A DNA stretch of 64,000 nt from Druceiella hillmani (taxonomy: Eukaryota; Arthropoda; Insecta; Lepidoptera; Hepialidae). The position numbers and the translations under genes were made by a program. The DNA is taken from NCBI GenBank assembly GCA_039881145.1, contig JAYKKI010000063.1:11971001-12035000 (forward strand), given 5' to 3'. This document shows, piece by piece, positions 47,431-58,124 of this stretch (positions are counted from its first letter, which is position 1; each line of letters begins with the position of its first letter). The notes beneath the pieces are model-generated. The model ran no database searches and had not been told where the DNA came from. It worked only from the letters and a program-made list of their open reading frames with translations.

Positions 47431-47599
47431 ATTTGAAACATATCACCGAGAACTTATCTCAGTGTGATCTTTACAATGGTTTTCTTATCAAAGTTTATTA
47501 ACTTAAAATATTCTAACGTAATGACGATAGACTATAATTTCTTTAATTACGTACAGTTATTTAAATATCTTTATTTATTAATTAGTATTTTATTTCTGC

Positions 47600-47900
47600 A
47601 TTATTATCCAAAATTTACAAAATATTCCAAAAGTAATAATTTTTACAAAGTGTGTTTTAAACATAACGTCGCAATTTTGTAATGCTATATATAATGTCAT
47701 TTTATTTAAACATTGTTGACAAGATTTATATCGACTGACTAAGAGATGGCGTTGAGATAACGTCATATACCAATAAGACGCTGTTAAACTACTAGACGTT
47801 TCAGCTCTTGAAACGAATGACATTTTATTATAATAAAAGCAAATGAGACTATTAAAATCATAATTGTTGTTTCACATTTTAACCCATTCTTCAAATTTAA
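47600..47900. other. AT-rich DNA without a recognised gene
   Basis: The 77-residue minus-strand open frame at 47590-47823 has no recognised family. A 'GAGATGGCGTTGAGATAACG' motif resembles small gene-free repeats elsewhere in the window. Confidence 0.4.
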
Positions 47901-47904
47901 GCGA

Positions 47905-49105
47905 ACATATTCTGAGGAATGAAATTATATCAACGAACATATTTACTTAGATATTCAACTACGATATAATTAGTTAAAATTAAAATATGTGCTTAGAAAT
48001 AGCGCAACATAGTCGCCTTTGATATTTTAAACAAACTTAATGGCGAAACGAGTTGATCCTTAGTGATAAACGGGAAGTGACTTCGTCAAGTGCCTATTTT
48101 ATGATTCATAATAAATTCTAGGTGTCGAGCAAGTATCGTCAAGGCGGAAATTGAAATTCAACTAAAGATTCAAGATATTTCAAATTGGGTAAATCATTAG
48201 GAACAGGCCTTGGCTGGTCTTTGTGAATACAAGGGTAAGAGATTGTTCCTGTTTTGTAAATTGAGATGGAAACCTAGAATATACATTTGTAAATATAAAT
48301 TGAATAATTAGTTTTGCAAGTCGATTTGAATATTGGATAGTCTGTCGGCGGTAGAATGTTTATTAACGAAGGTCATTTCTCTCCACCAAGTGTTCTCTTT
48401 AAGCCTGTGAAATAATTAAAATGTGTGTCCTATCTTAATTTAAATCTAACATTAATTACTTTCTCTTCTTTACATGTATTATATGCTATCGACCCATTTC
48501 AAAAATAATGTTGTGTAAAGAAATTGAATCAAAAAATTAAAACTCTTTTAGATAATATGAGCTTCCGTTTTTAAAGAATTATTTCAAAAGTATAACTCTG
48601 TAATAAATGTTTATATTTTTTTCTTTTTATAATTTCCATCTATAAGAACTTACATTTAAACGTAAGTACCGCTTTACCGATGTAGGTACGTTTTTTAACG
48701 TGTTACATATTTTAGAATGGTCTTCGAAGAAAACTTAAATAAAATGAATTAACTGGGAACATTTTGCCTTAAATAAAATTTATATACATTTTTTAATAGT
48801 ATTACTGGTATTTTTATTATAGTGTCTGTAATATGATAATTAATTCATTACACTTGTATTATAAAGACCGAAATAAACTTTTACACTAGAACTGGACGAT
48901 GACTAATGTGAAGTGAGTTTCTGGACTTCAGCACTGCGGGACTTGTGTTTAGCATTCATAAAGATTATCTGAGAATGCAGTTTACTGAGGCGTCTGAGAA
49001 CAGAGCTTTATAATATCAAGGTGCCCTTAGAACAGGGCCGAATCAACACGCTAATGTGAAATGCTTTGGAGTTGTCCTGTATAAGCATTAACACTGGCAA
49101 ATTCA
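47905..49105 (+). repeat. Segmental duplication, block P copy 2
   Basis: Direct partner of 42985-44100: 'GATAAACGGGAAGTGACTTC', 'GAAATTGAAATTCA', 'GATTGTTCCTGTTTTGTAAA', 'GTGTAAAGAAATTGAATC', 'CTTCAGCACTGCGGG' and 'GAGAACAGAGCTTTAT'. Confidence 0.75.
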
Positions 49106-49285
49106 GATTTTTTTCGAGATTAGTAGTCGACTTGTTATTTTCCCGTTCATGCAGTCTCTTTTCCAAAAAATTCAATTATTGATCTGTCGCGTAAATGGAG
49201 GACAAAAATATATTTTTTTGATTTCATGATATTTGGATAAAAATCACACTAGAACCAAAATAAGTTAGAATCAAATAAATTCTGT

Positions 49286-49304
49286 GTATATATATATAAA
49301 TATG

Positions 49305-49365
<61 letters not shown>
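49286..49365. repeat. (TA)n microsatellite
   Basis: TA tract with ATGTATA, CATA and TTTATA interruptions, in the P-Q spacer of the second unit. Confidence 0.9.
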
Positions 49366-49436
49366 ACGAATTATAACCACTTTCCAGATAAAATTTATTT
49401 TTTATTGACGTGTATGTTTTACATATGTACAACCCA

Positions 49437-50520
49437 GGTACGATCAAATAGAGTGCCGAAACAATAGAGGCGTCACAAATTTTTAATTAAATTTTATTTA
49501 TTTTTTAATTGAAATATTATGAAGAAGAAATGTTTGCATACTATTTCAGAGTTATAACTTGCTACATATATCTTGCGCATACTTTTCATATTTCCACAAT
49601 ATTTTCATGAGCTCCATGAATTTTGAGAGAGCCAACAATAAGGACTAGACAAAACAATAGGTTTCTTTAGTTGGAATTGTAACGTGGTATTGTTCCTTCA
49701 AAACAGTTGTCGAGATACGTTCCATATTAAATATAGATAGACGATATTTACATAGACAGCGGGAACATATATGAACTTTTTCTTTTACATAGTATAATTT
49801 CAAATGTATAGAGATATCGAGTATATGCCAGCACACCACATTATTTTATTTAAAATGTTTAACCGATCGTCCATAGATACACGCAACGCTTTTTTCAAGA
49901 CATTGTTATATCCTTTCTTCTTTCTAATCATCATTAATTACATTAAAGCGTTATTTCTTCTTTCATGTTCCGATAAGTAGGAAACAGTTTTAGGTTACTT
50001 TACGTACAGTATAACCGTATGAGTATTGAATGCATAATAAACAGTAAGTAAAATTTACGCAAAATACTTGTAAATATTCTTGATATATGATATATGTGTA
50101 AGGTTTGAAGCAAAAATCAGAAAAAATCCATTATGTAATCAATGGTTTATATGAGTAACAACAAAAATCACTTGTCTGAGAGTGGCAAATAAATTTACCA
50201 CAAATAAAATAAATAAAAAAAACTCGTCCACAATAATTCCGTAGGAAACATTAGTTATGTGGTCGATTATATAAGGTTTGGGGTATATTTTAAAAGATTA
50301 AAAAATAAAATTTAAATATATTGAATAACGTTAGATGCGAAAAGGTCAATTGCACGTCTAGCCATAATATTATTGCCGTATTTGAAACTTGTCCTCAAGA
50401 ATTTATCGCAGTATCATCTTCACAATCGTATCGTCAAATTTATTAACTTAAAATACTTTTATTAATTAAGGGCGGTCATTTCAATATCTTTATTTATCAA
50501 TTGGAAATATTTTCTTTTAA
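49437..50520 (+). repeat. Segmental duplication, block Q copy 2
   Basis: Direct partner of 46500-47590: 'ACGATCAAATAGAGTGCCGA', 'GAAGAAGAAATGTTTGC', 'ATATGTGTAAGGTTTGAAGC' and 'TATCTTTATTTATCAATT'. It lacks the SINE-like insertion. It has about 250 bp of extra sequence near 49640-49900 with no match in copy 1. Confidence 0.75.
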
Positions 50521-50524
50521 GCTA

Positions 50525-52135
50525 TTTTAACGTTAGCGCAAGGGTTAAATGTCCTACAGAACACGTGCACCCAACGGTACGAGATATTATCACAACAACG
50601 ACGTGGGCTTTGAGTATTGAGGGATGCGAGTATGTATTATATAGCAAGAAGAAAAATTAATTACACTGGTTATTCAGCATTTTTCATTAACGTTTTTTTG
50701 GAATTTCTGTTTCTGATAATGAGACAACAGGTGGGGAATCCGAACAAACTCCTGCTATGTTTTTAGAAAAGATCTTCTTTAGACGAGTTAAGGAAAATCG
50801 AAGATTGGAAAAGATTTTTAGACAATGTTTGAAAATATTTAAACATACATAATATTGAAACTTAGAACAGGGATCCATAAATAGATTAAAAAAGTTAAAA
50901 ATGACAGCCAAAATAAAAGAATATAAATAAAACAAAGAAATAAATTCACTGACAGTTGGGTGGAATTGGGAACTACCTTTACACAGGACTAGATCGTGTT
51001 CCTGAAGTCATGAAGTGGGAGAAGAATCAAAGAAACAGTTTCAAAAATCTCTAGATAAACGGAAAAGGTAATGAGGTAATAATGGAACATAAGATGTCAC
51101 CTAAAATTTTTTTGCATTCCTTTGAAGTCGTAAAGAAAAATTAGTATGTGCATCTTAGTTTGAATAATACCATATAAATTTGACTTAACGCTACTTTTGA
51201 TAGACGGATTATACATCTATTTTTCCATGGACTCAAATGACCTGAATAATGCGGCACAGTGTGGTGTATGATACTTACAATTTGTATATTTTACCACGCA
51301 CTATATTGAAGAAATTTTACTTTTGGATTATAAGGGGATATTGTAAAATTTATGTTTAAATAAATATAAACAAAAATACACGTTGATCGAAATGAGAATT
51401 TTTCCCTTTTGAAGCCAAATGAAAATAAAATTAAACCTATTGAAAAAGTAAAGTGATATTTTAGAAATTAATAAATAATTTGAACATAAACGTTGTAAGC
51501 TTAAAAGCTACATAAATAAAATCTCCCTAATCTTAAGAAAGCTCTTAGTACTGACGCACCTTGAAAACTCGGTCGTCAATCTTCCCGAGCGAGATCGTTC
51601 GAAACCTACATCTGCAGTTACTCCATATTACAAGGAAAATAAATTGCATACAAAATCCGCCTTAATAACTCTCCAAATTGTAGAGTTTCGGGGCTCCACC
51701 GAAACGTGAACAAACTCCCTGTTATATTGGGCAAGGGCGTAGGAAGGTCACATATGGCCGAAAAAACTGCGCTCTGATGTTGGGGTGAACATACGTTAAC
51801 TGTATACGAGAAATTAATATTGATATTTTTATTATGTTTTGTTTGTATCAAATATAATATGATATATTTTCATATATTTTATATATTGCAAATGACTCGC
51901 TTTATTTCATGTTCACATATTTTTTTCATCAAAAAAGACGAAGCAGCAAAACAAGTTGTTTAATAGATTTAAAAAGCATTAATAAACAGTAAAACAAGTA
52001 AAAACCATCAACTTGCGCACCGATGGTTCCGTACATATTTAGGCACTTATAAACATCGGTATTCCTATTAAACTATTTCAAAATATAAATATTACACAAT
52101 GTAAATATATTGTCAAAACGTTTATTTCATTTCAC
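50525..52135. other. AT-rich DNA without a supported gene
   Basis: A more balanced part at 51540-51800 has a 77-residue minus-strand open frame (TVNVCSPQHQSAVFSAICDL onward) that looks mildly protein-like. It has no recognised domain and no clear splice sites. Confidence 0.35.
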
Positions 52136-52440
52136 ATTTCACCACGCCTTTGACCCATCATCGCATCCATTGTTATACTTACAAATAAATTTATTATAAT
52201 GTTAAAAAATATTTTGGCGGAGATGTATAGCTCTCAGCATCTGCATCAAAATGACGATTACGGTCGCTACATAATTTCAGTATAAAAAACCAAAATTGGG
52301 ATGACATTTATTCAGCGCGTAACCGTCGTTACGACCTTTGACTTTAACTGAAAATAATGAACAAGTTAGATTAAATAAATGTACCCATGACTGCTAGAGA
52401 GAAAAATATTTCATACAGCTTCCCTTAACATGCGTCTCAG

Positions 52441-52523
52441 ATTGCTCAGTTTACAATGAAGGTTAGACAAATCCACTTAAATGTTTACGCGGTGAGACTG
52501 AAGCCATGCTTTCTATTTGACAC
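52441..52523 (+). CDS. Candidate internal exon, unknown gene
   Basis: The acceptor is 'CCTTAACATGCGTCTCAG'. The frame is open for 27 codons plus two bases, reading IAQFTMKVRQIHLNVYAVRL and then KPCFLFDT. The donor 'GACAC|GTGAGTA' is strong, and an alternative donor lies at 'ACGCG|GTGAGA'. The exon sits in a GC-richer block (52140-52960). No family is recognised and no partner exon was found. Confidence 0.3.
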
Positions 52524-52669
52524 GTGAGTACTTAACGGTAAAAACTGGTCTCATTAGTCTGAATCATTGAATCTACCTGAAAACCAGACATAAACTCTAG
52601 CAAAGTCAAAGGCAAACGCAAGTTATTTATAAATAAATAACTCAAGATCACATATTCCAAAATAACACA

Positions 52670-52965
52670 TTGTAACCCTATCCAACACCCACGCGGGAAT
52701 GTCATTTCAACGCCGAATTTGCATCACAATGTTATGGCGGCGTCATTTAAATTTATTCAGTACGTCCTTGTTCAGCGGCCGAGGCGAGATAAATTGAATA
52801 CGGTGGAAAAAAGATGCTTCTCGTAGGCGGAGGTTGGATGGCACTGGAGAACAGGAGAGGTTTTTAGATTCATTATGTATCCGATTCGTTCCACGACGCG
52901 GTTATGAATATTTAAGGAAGAAAAAATAATGAAGAAAATATGCCTTTTCTTCAAGGCTAGCTGAC
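52670..52965. other. GC-richer island, possible regulatory block
   Basis: It stands out from the AT-rich flanks, with 'TATGGCGGCGTCATTTAAAT', 'CAGCGGCCGAGGCGAGATAA', an octamer-like ATTTGCAT and 'GTAGGCGGAGGTTGGATGG'. The 60-residue open frame on the minus strand has no recognised homology. A conserved noncoding element is possible; that is inference. Confidence 0.3.
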
Positions 52966-53239
52966 ACGGGCTGTAATAAAATTGTAAAAGAAGAACATAG
53001 TTTTTTATGACATTTTTCTGCCTTTAGATTATTCAAAATAATTATACTTTGCGAGGCGAAGACGAACTGCTTTCTGTCATCACTTGGCGACTAAAGTAAT
53101 TTTACTGATTCGATTATTTAAAAAAAACTTTTAATTAGTGTAAAAATAAATTTTTTTCTCTGATAATAAAGATGAACCTTGGTGGTACTTTTTCTTTTCT
53201 TTTTACACCAGCGCAATCACAAATTATTTGTATAAGAAT

Positions 53240-53400
53240 GTTGCACTTTTATATTGTATTGCTAGCTGTGCCCGCGAATTCATTCGTGTGGAATTTGGAA
53301 GAAGAAAATTTATTAGTTGTGATGAACATTATAATTTATTTTGTTCTTTTTTGTATTTTTTAGAAATTCACTATGATGATTATGGTTTGAAATAACCATC
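53240..53400 (+). repeat. Terminus of an unidentified insect repeat
   Basis: 'GCTAGCTGTGCCCGCGAATT' followed by CATTCGTGTGGAA (from about 53260) resembles the widespread insect repeat end beginning CTAGCTGTGCCCGCGACTTC. Only this end is present and it is mutated. The open frame at 53172-53363 is an artefact. Confidence 0.4.
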
Positions 53401-53569
53401 GTATGTAAAAATATTGAGAATAGATGGAAAACAGATGGATAAATATCAATATATAGACTCTACTATTGTGAGCCTGAAATGCCGCTAATATATGGCATTA
53501 ACTGTTCGTTTATTTTGATAATATTATAAGCCAAAAACTTGGTTAAAAAGACTTTAATATTTAAAAATA

Positions 53570-53700
53570 ACATCAGCGTAGTTTCCGCTATTGTAGACCA
53601 CACTAAGAAAATATTGATCGGGCGGTCGAAATTGAACTCACATCTTCGGCGTAACGTGACAATGTTCTACTATTACACCACGGTTGATCCAACTGACCTG
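53570..53700 (-). mobile_element. SINE-like element, minus strand
   Basis: On the minus strand 'TGGTGTAATAGTAGA' (53679-53665) fits an A box and 'GTTCAATTTC' (53637-53628) a B box, about 30 nt apart as in tRNA-derived SINE heads. The body that follows reads 'CGATCAATATTTTCTTAG' and becomes AT-rich. It is diverged from the two plus-strand SINE-like elements and boundaries are estimates. Confidence 0.45.
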
Positions 53701-53752
53701 TAGAAACTATTATTACTAATATTCATTTTGTCATCACTATTATTCTATTTTT

Positions 53753-53965
53753 CTATTTTTTATCTATTTTTATATCTTTTAGCGTAAAGTGTACTAAAGC
53801 GCTAATAGATGGCGTTGCATGTAGCAACATCATAATAGTCACCAAGTCACTTTTTTTCAAATCTGTAATAACCAAGCTCCCAGGGGCCACCCTCAGAAAC
53901 TGGAAATCAGAGAGGCAGTCTGACACACTGCCCTCAACTTCCAGCAGCCGATCCACGCTGACCTC
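53753..53965 (-). CDS. GC-rich coding-like segment, unknown
   Basis: After a good acceptor ('TTTTAAACGAACCTTACAG') the minus strand reads EVSVDRLLEVEGSVSDCLSD, then FQFLRVAPGSLVITD, in codons rich in G/C at the third position (GC about 60% over 53880-53965). The remaining codons to the stop at 53753 are AT-rich and include a repeat-like 'GCAACGCCATCTATTAGCGC', so the true coding part may end near 53880. It could be an exon of a conserved host gene or a fragment of a foreign element. No family is recognised. Confidence 0.4.
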   Translation of the reverse strand, partial: EVSVDRLLEVEGSVSDCLSDFQFLRVAPGSLVITDLKKSDLVTIMMLLHATPSISALVHFTLKDIKIDKK

Positions 53966-54064
53966 CTGTAAGGTTCGTTTAAAAAATAAAATTACCAGTG
54001 GGCAACAACTTCCAATGTCATAAGAAATGTTCCTAAGAATAATTCATTAAAACAATTTAAAATT

Positions 54065-54364
54065 ATGTTTAAATTTGAAAGAATACAAAAACTTAAAAAT
54101 TTGATTGAAGAATCAAATCATTATTTTAAGACAACAACTGAACACAAATTTCCACATTACAAAACACAAAATAGACTTACAAAATTCAAAGAAAACATAG
54201 AAAGAATAAAAAGGACACTCTTAAAAAAAAGTGAAAAAATAAGCTCTTTAAAAGTTTTACTTAAATCTTCAACCATCTTATATGCTGTTCAAAGGTATAA
54301 ACTATTACCACAAAACATTTCATCTAAATCACCTAATAGGTTTCGTTTGAGTGAAACAAATTAA
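54065..54364 (+). CDS. Unidentified Lys-rich open frame, 99 codons
   Basis: It reads MFKFERIQKLKNLIEESNHY onward. The frame is strongly basic and Lys/Leu/Ser-rich, with no domain I recognise. It ends in 'CAAATTAACAGACAGACGG', a motif typical of the tails of insect repeats, so the whole segment may be a decayed element. In DNA this AT-rich an A-rich strand can stay open by chance. Confidence 0.2.
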   Translation: MFKFERIQKLKNLIEESNHYFKTTTEHKFPHYKTQNRLTKFKENIERIKRTLLKKSEKISSLKVLLKSSTILYAVQRYKLLPQNISSKSPNRFRLSETN

Positions 54365-55115
54365 CAGACAGACGGAGAGACAGAAAAAATTGTAAAAACA
54401 GGTTTTATGGCATCTATTATCATTTTATAAACAAAATCATTCACCCTTATAAATACTTGTCATAAAGGAAATTCACTTTGTTACAGTTTTATTATTTGTA
54501 TAGATTAATATTTATATTACGCCTGAAATCAATGGGACATTGAAAATACTTGGAAAATGGTCCCTTAAAAAAGTGACACTTTATGCAGTAATTACTTTGG
54601 AAATGTTTGAAAATCTTCCTACACACTTTAGTGATATATGACAAATAACATTTACCTTAATCGATTTTTAGGCGACAAAAATTTCAAGTAATCTGTATTA
54701 TATAACAATACAGATTACTAGAAATACGACTGCTTATGTTTTGAAATATTAATAACACGAGTCTAATAGATAGTGTTCATTTTTGTGTATTGAAATCGTA
54801 ATTGATTATGGATGTGGTAAAACATATGGGTTGCAAGACTAAATAACGATGGGATTCTTTATGTAATGATCCGTCAATTAATGCTATGCCAAAATCGTTG
54901 TAGCCTTGGTACAACGATTATACGAAATATACGCCGTGTTTATCACACTCAAATTCTTAGAGAGCAGACAGAGAAAAAAAATCGATAATTATTTTTTTTA
55001 GTCTTTAATGCAGTATTTAGAAAAGCGTGTTTCTGATTTATTTGAACTCTTAATATATTTTTACTTTTTTTTAGTTTTACTTTAAATGAGATAATGTTAT
55101 TTAAATTTCTTTATA

Positions 55116-56692
55116 TACTCTTTTGCAAAAAAAAAAACGGGCACTTATAGGAATAAACAATATCAGAGTTATTTTATTATTATTTGATGCATTTTATATG
55201 GCGATATGATGAGGATATAGTTATTTATTATCGAGATATCGTTTTTACCTACTTCAGTCATTAAAAATACGAATAAATAAAAAAAACGATGTAAAATCCA
55301 CAGACGAGCGTTTTCATACTGGTACATTAAAAATGGCTAAAGTTTATTTTTGAAATTTTTTTATTAATTTAACACAAAACTTAAAAATTTTAGTAACGAG
55401 TATGGCCTCCTCTAGCTACAATCAATGCGCTTAATCTACTAGGCATGCATAGGCATTTCGACGACGTTTTTTATCATTTCCTGAGGAATACGTTCCCATT
55501 GAGCAACGATCAAATTTTTAAGGGCCTGAATGTTTTCTGGAGCTGGTTTTACGGCTCCCACGAGTCGTTTGAGATTATCCGATATGTGTTCTATCGGATT
55601 TAGGTCGGGACTTCTAGCTGGTCTATCTAGCCAACGAATTCCGGCCTCCTGCATATACGCATCAACGTCTCTAGAATGGTGGCCGCGAGCGTTGTCCTCC
55701 ATAAAAATGGACTCGCCTCCAACTGCTGTTAATGCGGGTTGGGCATGAGGAATAAGAACCTCTGTTTTGTACCTTTGCGCATTAATTGTACCATTTTCAA
55801 TAAAAATAAACTCGACACAGTTATCTGAGTTAATACCAGCCCAAAACATTACGGAGCCTCCACCGTAAGGGGTGATTTCCTGAAAGCACACTTCTGCAAA
55901 GCGTTCTCCAGGTCTTCGTTAGACTCGCCGACGTCGATCCTCACCACTAATCGATATACGAGCTTCATCGGAGAATAAAACACTAGTTCAGTCTTATTGA
56001 GACCATGACGAAAAATTTTGAGCTAATCTCAATCTGGCAACTCGATGCTCACGGAGCAATGTAGGGCCCCGAGCTGGGCGATAGCTATGTATATTGACGG
56101 TCTAAAGTCTCCTTATGACTGTCCATAGGCTTACTCGTGTATCTCTGACGTTCTCCAGGTTCTGTTTGAGATCCACATATGTAACTTGACGATTTAGTAG
56201 CGCTTGACTGACTATGAAGCTGTCGTCCCGTGGTTCAGTGCACCGTATTCTTCCAGAACCGGGCCTTCTACTGACGGAGCCCGTTTCTTGATATCCTTTG
56301 GACGGTGGAACGGAACGGATTATACTACTGAGACACATAACATTAGCTAGAACATTCTTCAAGCAGCGCAATAATTTTACTAGCTCTTATCGTTTCTGAG
56401 AACAGCAAACAGAAGTGAACTAATGCAGCAAATAGCAGAACTTTAATAAAAATTTATTCGTTAAAATAAAAAACGTAACAAATGAAAAAGAACTTAATAA
56501 GAGTTGGATTTCATTTACCGCCAAAAAATACGTTTTTGTCAGTAAAAGAGAATTTTCATTCAAAAATAATAAATTTCAAATTTAGAACGTTCGTTTTTAT
56601 GTGCCAGTAACAATTACAATACCTCTTAATAAATAATATTTTGTTAATAATATGACAAAATCAGAACTGCCCGTTTTTTACGCAAAAGAGTG
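55116..56692 (-). mobile_element. Tc1-like DNA transposon with TA target duplication
   Basis: The terminal inverted repeats are 'TACTCTTTTGC', A-run, 'AACGGGCAC' on the left (55116-55142) and the reverse complement of 'CACTCTTTTGCGTAAAAAAC' plus GGGCAG on the right (56692-56667). TA flanks both ends (55114-55115, 56693-56694). The length of 1,577 bp is usual for Tc1-like elements. It carries a decayed transposase gene on the minus strand. R2 copy 1 at 33 kb supplies the empty site. Confidence 0.9.
55390..56400 (-). pseudogene. Tc1-like DD34E transposase, inactivated
   Basis: The transposase would cut at the element ends and insert at TA. The minus strand keeps helix-turn-helix region text 'YQETGSVSRRPGSGRIRCTE' (56.3 kb), then 'RPARGPTLLREHRVARLRLA', then the three catalytic residues: D in LFSDEARI, D in MEDNARGHH and E in SPDLNPIEH, the last two 34 residues apart. 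Damage: in-frame stops before TSVLFSDEAR and after RRRRV, a stop after TVIRRL, Ser in place of the usual Trp in NPIEHISDNL, and a small insertion near 55440 ('ATGCCTATGCATGCC') that shifts the frame before the usual RLSALIVARGGHTRY end (stop at 55390). The first helix-turn-helix is poorly kept. It is not functional. Confidence 0.9.
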
Positions 56693-57199
56693 TATTATAT
56701 TTAGAACTACTTTCAGAAATATTAACAAAATATTTATTAAAAAATTCAAATTAGTAGAGCAGCAAAATTGATCAGGTTGAGGTGTCTCTTCTTGATGCGG
56801 CGTTTGAGCGCGCATCCTCTCCATCTCTGCCAGTGCGTCAATATTGCAAGGCGTTTTCTTTCAAGCTTGGAACAATCCAATTCTTCGATCTGGCTTCAGG
56901 TCCAATTTAATTAAATCAGTCCGAAGGTACCATTTTATTGTTATTAGAACTACACACAACTGCCAAGTTTCATGATATAACAATTGTAAGCCCAAATATG
57001 GTTAGGATACGTTGTTCCATTATCGAGTTCAGTGCCTAACTTCCGGTTCTGTTTCATTGCATTAGGCCGATGGTACTATTTTATAATCTTTTCATCAGAA
57101 CTACGCACAACTGCCTAGTTTCATGATGATACAATAGAGGTGCATGAAATTTAATTTTGTAAATTTAATTAAATAGTTACAGGTCGACCTAATAAAATC

Positions 57200-57470
57200 A
57201 TGTTAAAAATAATGACACAACAAAGATTGAAGTATGTTATATTTCTAATAATAATAAAGTAGCATATCATATTATTATCAGAAATAATTAATAAATCAGT
57301 AGTAATTTGAACATATTTTTTTTTATTAACGATATAAAAATTGTTTAAATAAAATTGATGGAAAATAAAAAGGATCATTTACGATTTCGTGTTAATTTAT
57401 TTGATATTTTTTTCTTTTCTTGCTTTTTTCTTTGACATTATATACTGCATATGCGATTTAAATAACGATT
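57200..57470. other. AT-rich DNA without a recognised gene
   Basis: The 69-residue minus-strand open frame at 57169-57378 is Ile/Tyr/Asn-rich and treated as chance. Confidence 0.4.
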
Positions 57471-57627
57471 TCTCTCTATTCTTGTTTAAATAAAATTACA
57501 AGATTTAATACAAAATTTGGGAGATTGTAGCTATGTGTAGAGTATCCCGCTCTTGACAGTATGTCTGATTTGGCATTGTCAACAAAATATAGAGATATGG
57601 AGGTCGTGGCTTTACTATTCTTCAAGG

Positions 57628-57927
57628 TTAGATGGATATTCCTGCAACCCTCTCCCGTGAAGCAGTCACGGATACAATACTGAGAGTGAAATAAATGTTC
57701 CAGTCCAACCTTAAAACCACATGGTTCTGAGGGCATAAGGCGTAGAAGATAGCGAAGTCTACATCAATCGTTCTCTTGTATACATATTCTGTAAATTTTA
57801 TGGCCGAGAAAATTTCTAATTTCTTGTTAAAACGATTGACGATACCCATTATATATTTATGCTTATCAAACTCAACAGCTATTTGCATGTGAAATCTGTG
57901 CCTAATTAATTTATCATGAGCTGGCAT
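57628..57927 (-). CDS. Unidentified open frame, 99 codons, protein-like
   Basis: It reads MPAHDKLIRHRFHMQIAVEF and continues DKHKYIMGIVNRFNKKLEIF, with a hydrophobic stretch near residues 78-90. Codon use is varied, with many C/G third positions for this genome. An acceptor-like 'GCATGCCAG' just inside the start and donor-like 'TTTTAAG|GTTGGA' near 57710 allow an exon reading. An overlapping frame (57476-57736, MPSEPCGFKVGLEHLFHSQY) also looks protein-like, so a frameshifted relic is possible. No family is recognised. Confidence 0.3.
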   Translation of the reverse strand: MPAHDKLIRHRFHMQIAVEFDKHKYIMGIVNRFNKKLEIFSAIKFTEYVYKRTIDVDFAIFYALCPQNHVVLRLDWNIYFTLSIVSVTASRERVAGISI

Positions 57928-58041
57928 GCAATTTGCAGACCGTAGCTTTATTATGTACGAGAATCATATAATAAGCAATTGGTTCTGATGTTAAATATAA
58001 ATAGTGAAATATTCATTTTGGATAATAATAAATGAAAACCT

Positions 58042-58122
58042 AATATCCCAACTTACCATTATAGATAACATGGATTGGTATAGTATCCCAACTTACCATT
58101 ATAGATAACATGGATTTGTATT
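58042..58122. repeat. 41-bp tandem duplication
   Basis: The unit contains 'ATCCCAACTTACCATTATAG' and 'ATAACATGGATT'. Two copies are nearly identical. Confidence 0.9.
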
Positions 58123-58124
58123 TC

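Larger units (their letters stand above)
46500..47590 (+). repeat. Segmental duplication, block Q copy 1 (with SINE insertion)
   Basis: It matches 49437-50520: 'GCGATCAAATAGAGTATTGA', 'GAAGAAGAAATGTTTGG', 'ATATGTGTAAGGTCTGAAGC', 'TTTATTAACTTAAAATA' and 'TATCTTTATTTATTAATT'. The match is broken at about 47170-47430 by the SINE-like insertion and near 47040 by a TA tract. Confidence 0.75.
54950..57195 (+). repeat. Dispersed family R2, copy 2 (split by a Tc1-like element)
   Basis: The left part (54950-55115) matches 32990-33160 and the right part (56693-57195) matches 33165-33690: 'AGAGCAGACAGAGAAAAAAA', 'TTTAATGCAGTATTT', 'CCAATTCTTCGATCTGGC', 'GAGTTCAGTGCCTAACTTC' and 'TAGTTACAGGTCGACC'. The two parts are contiguous in copy 1. 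Confidence 0.75.

Noticed and set aside
47205..47441. 60- and 72-residue frames with Gly/Arg/Pro stretches
   Set aside because: They lie inside the SINE-like insertion; its GC-rich body explains the openness.
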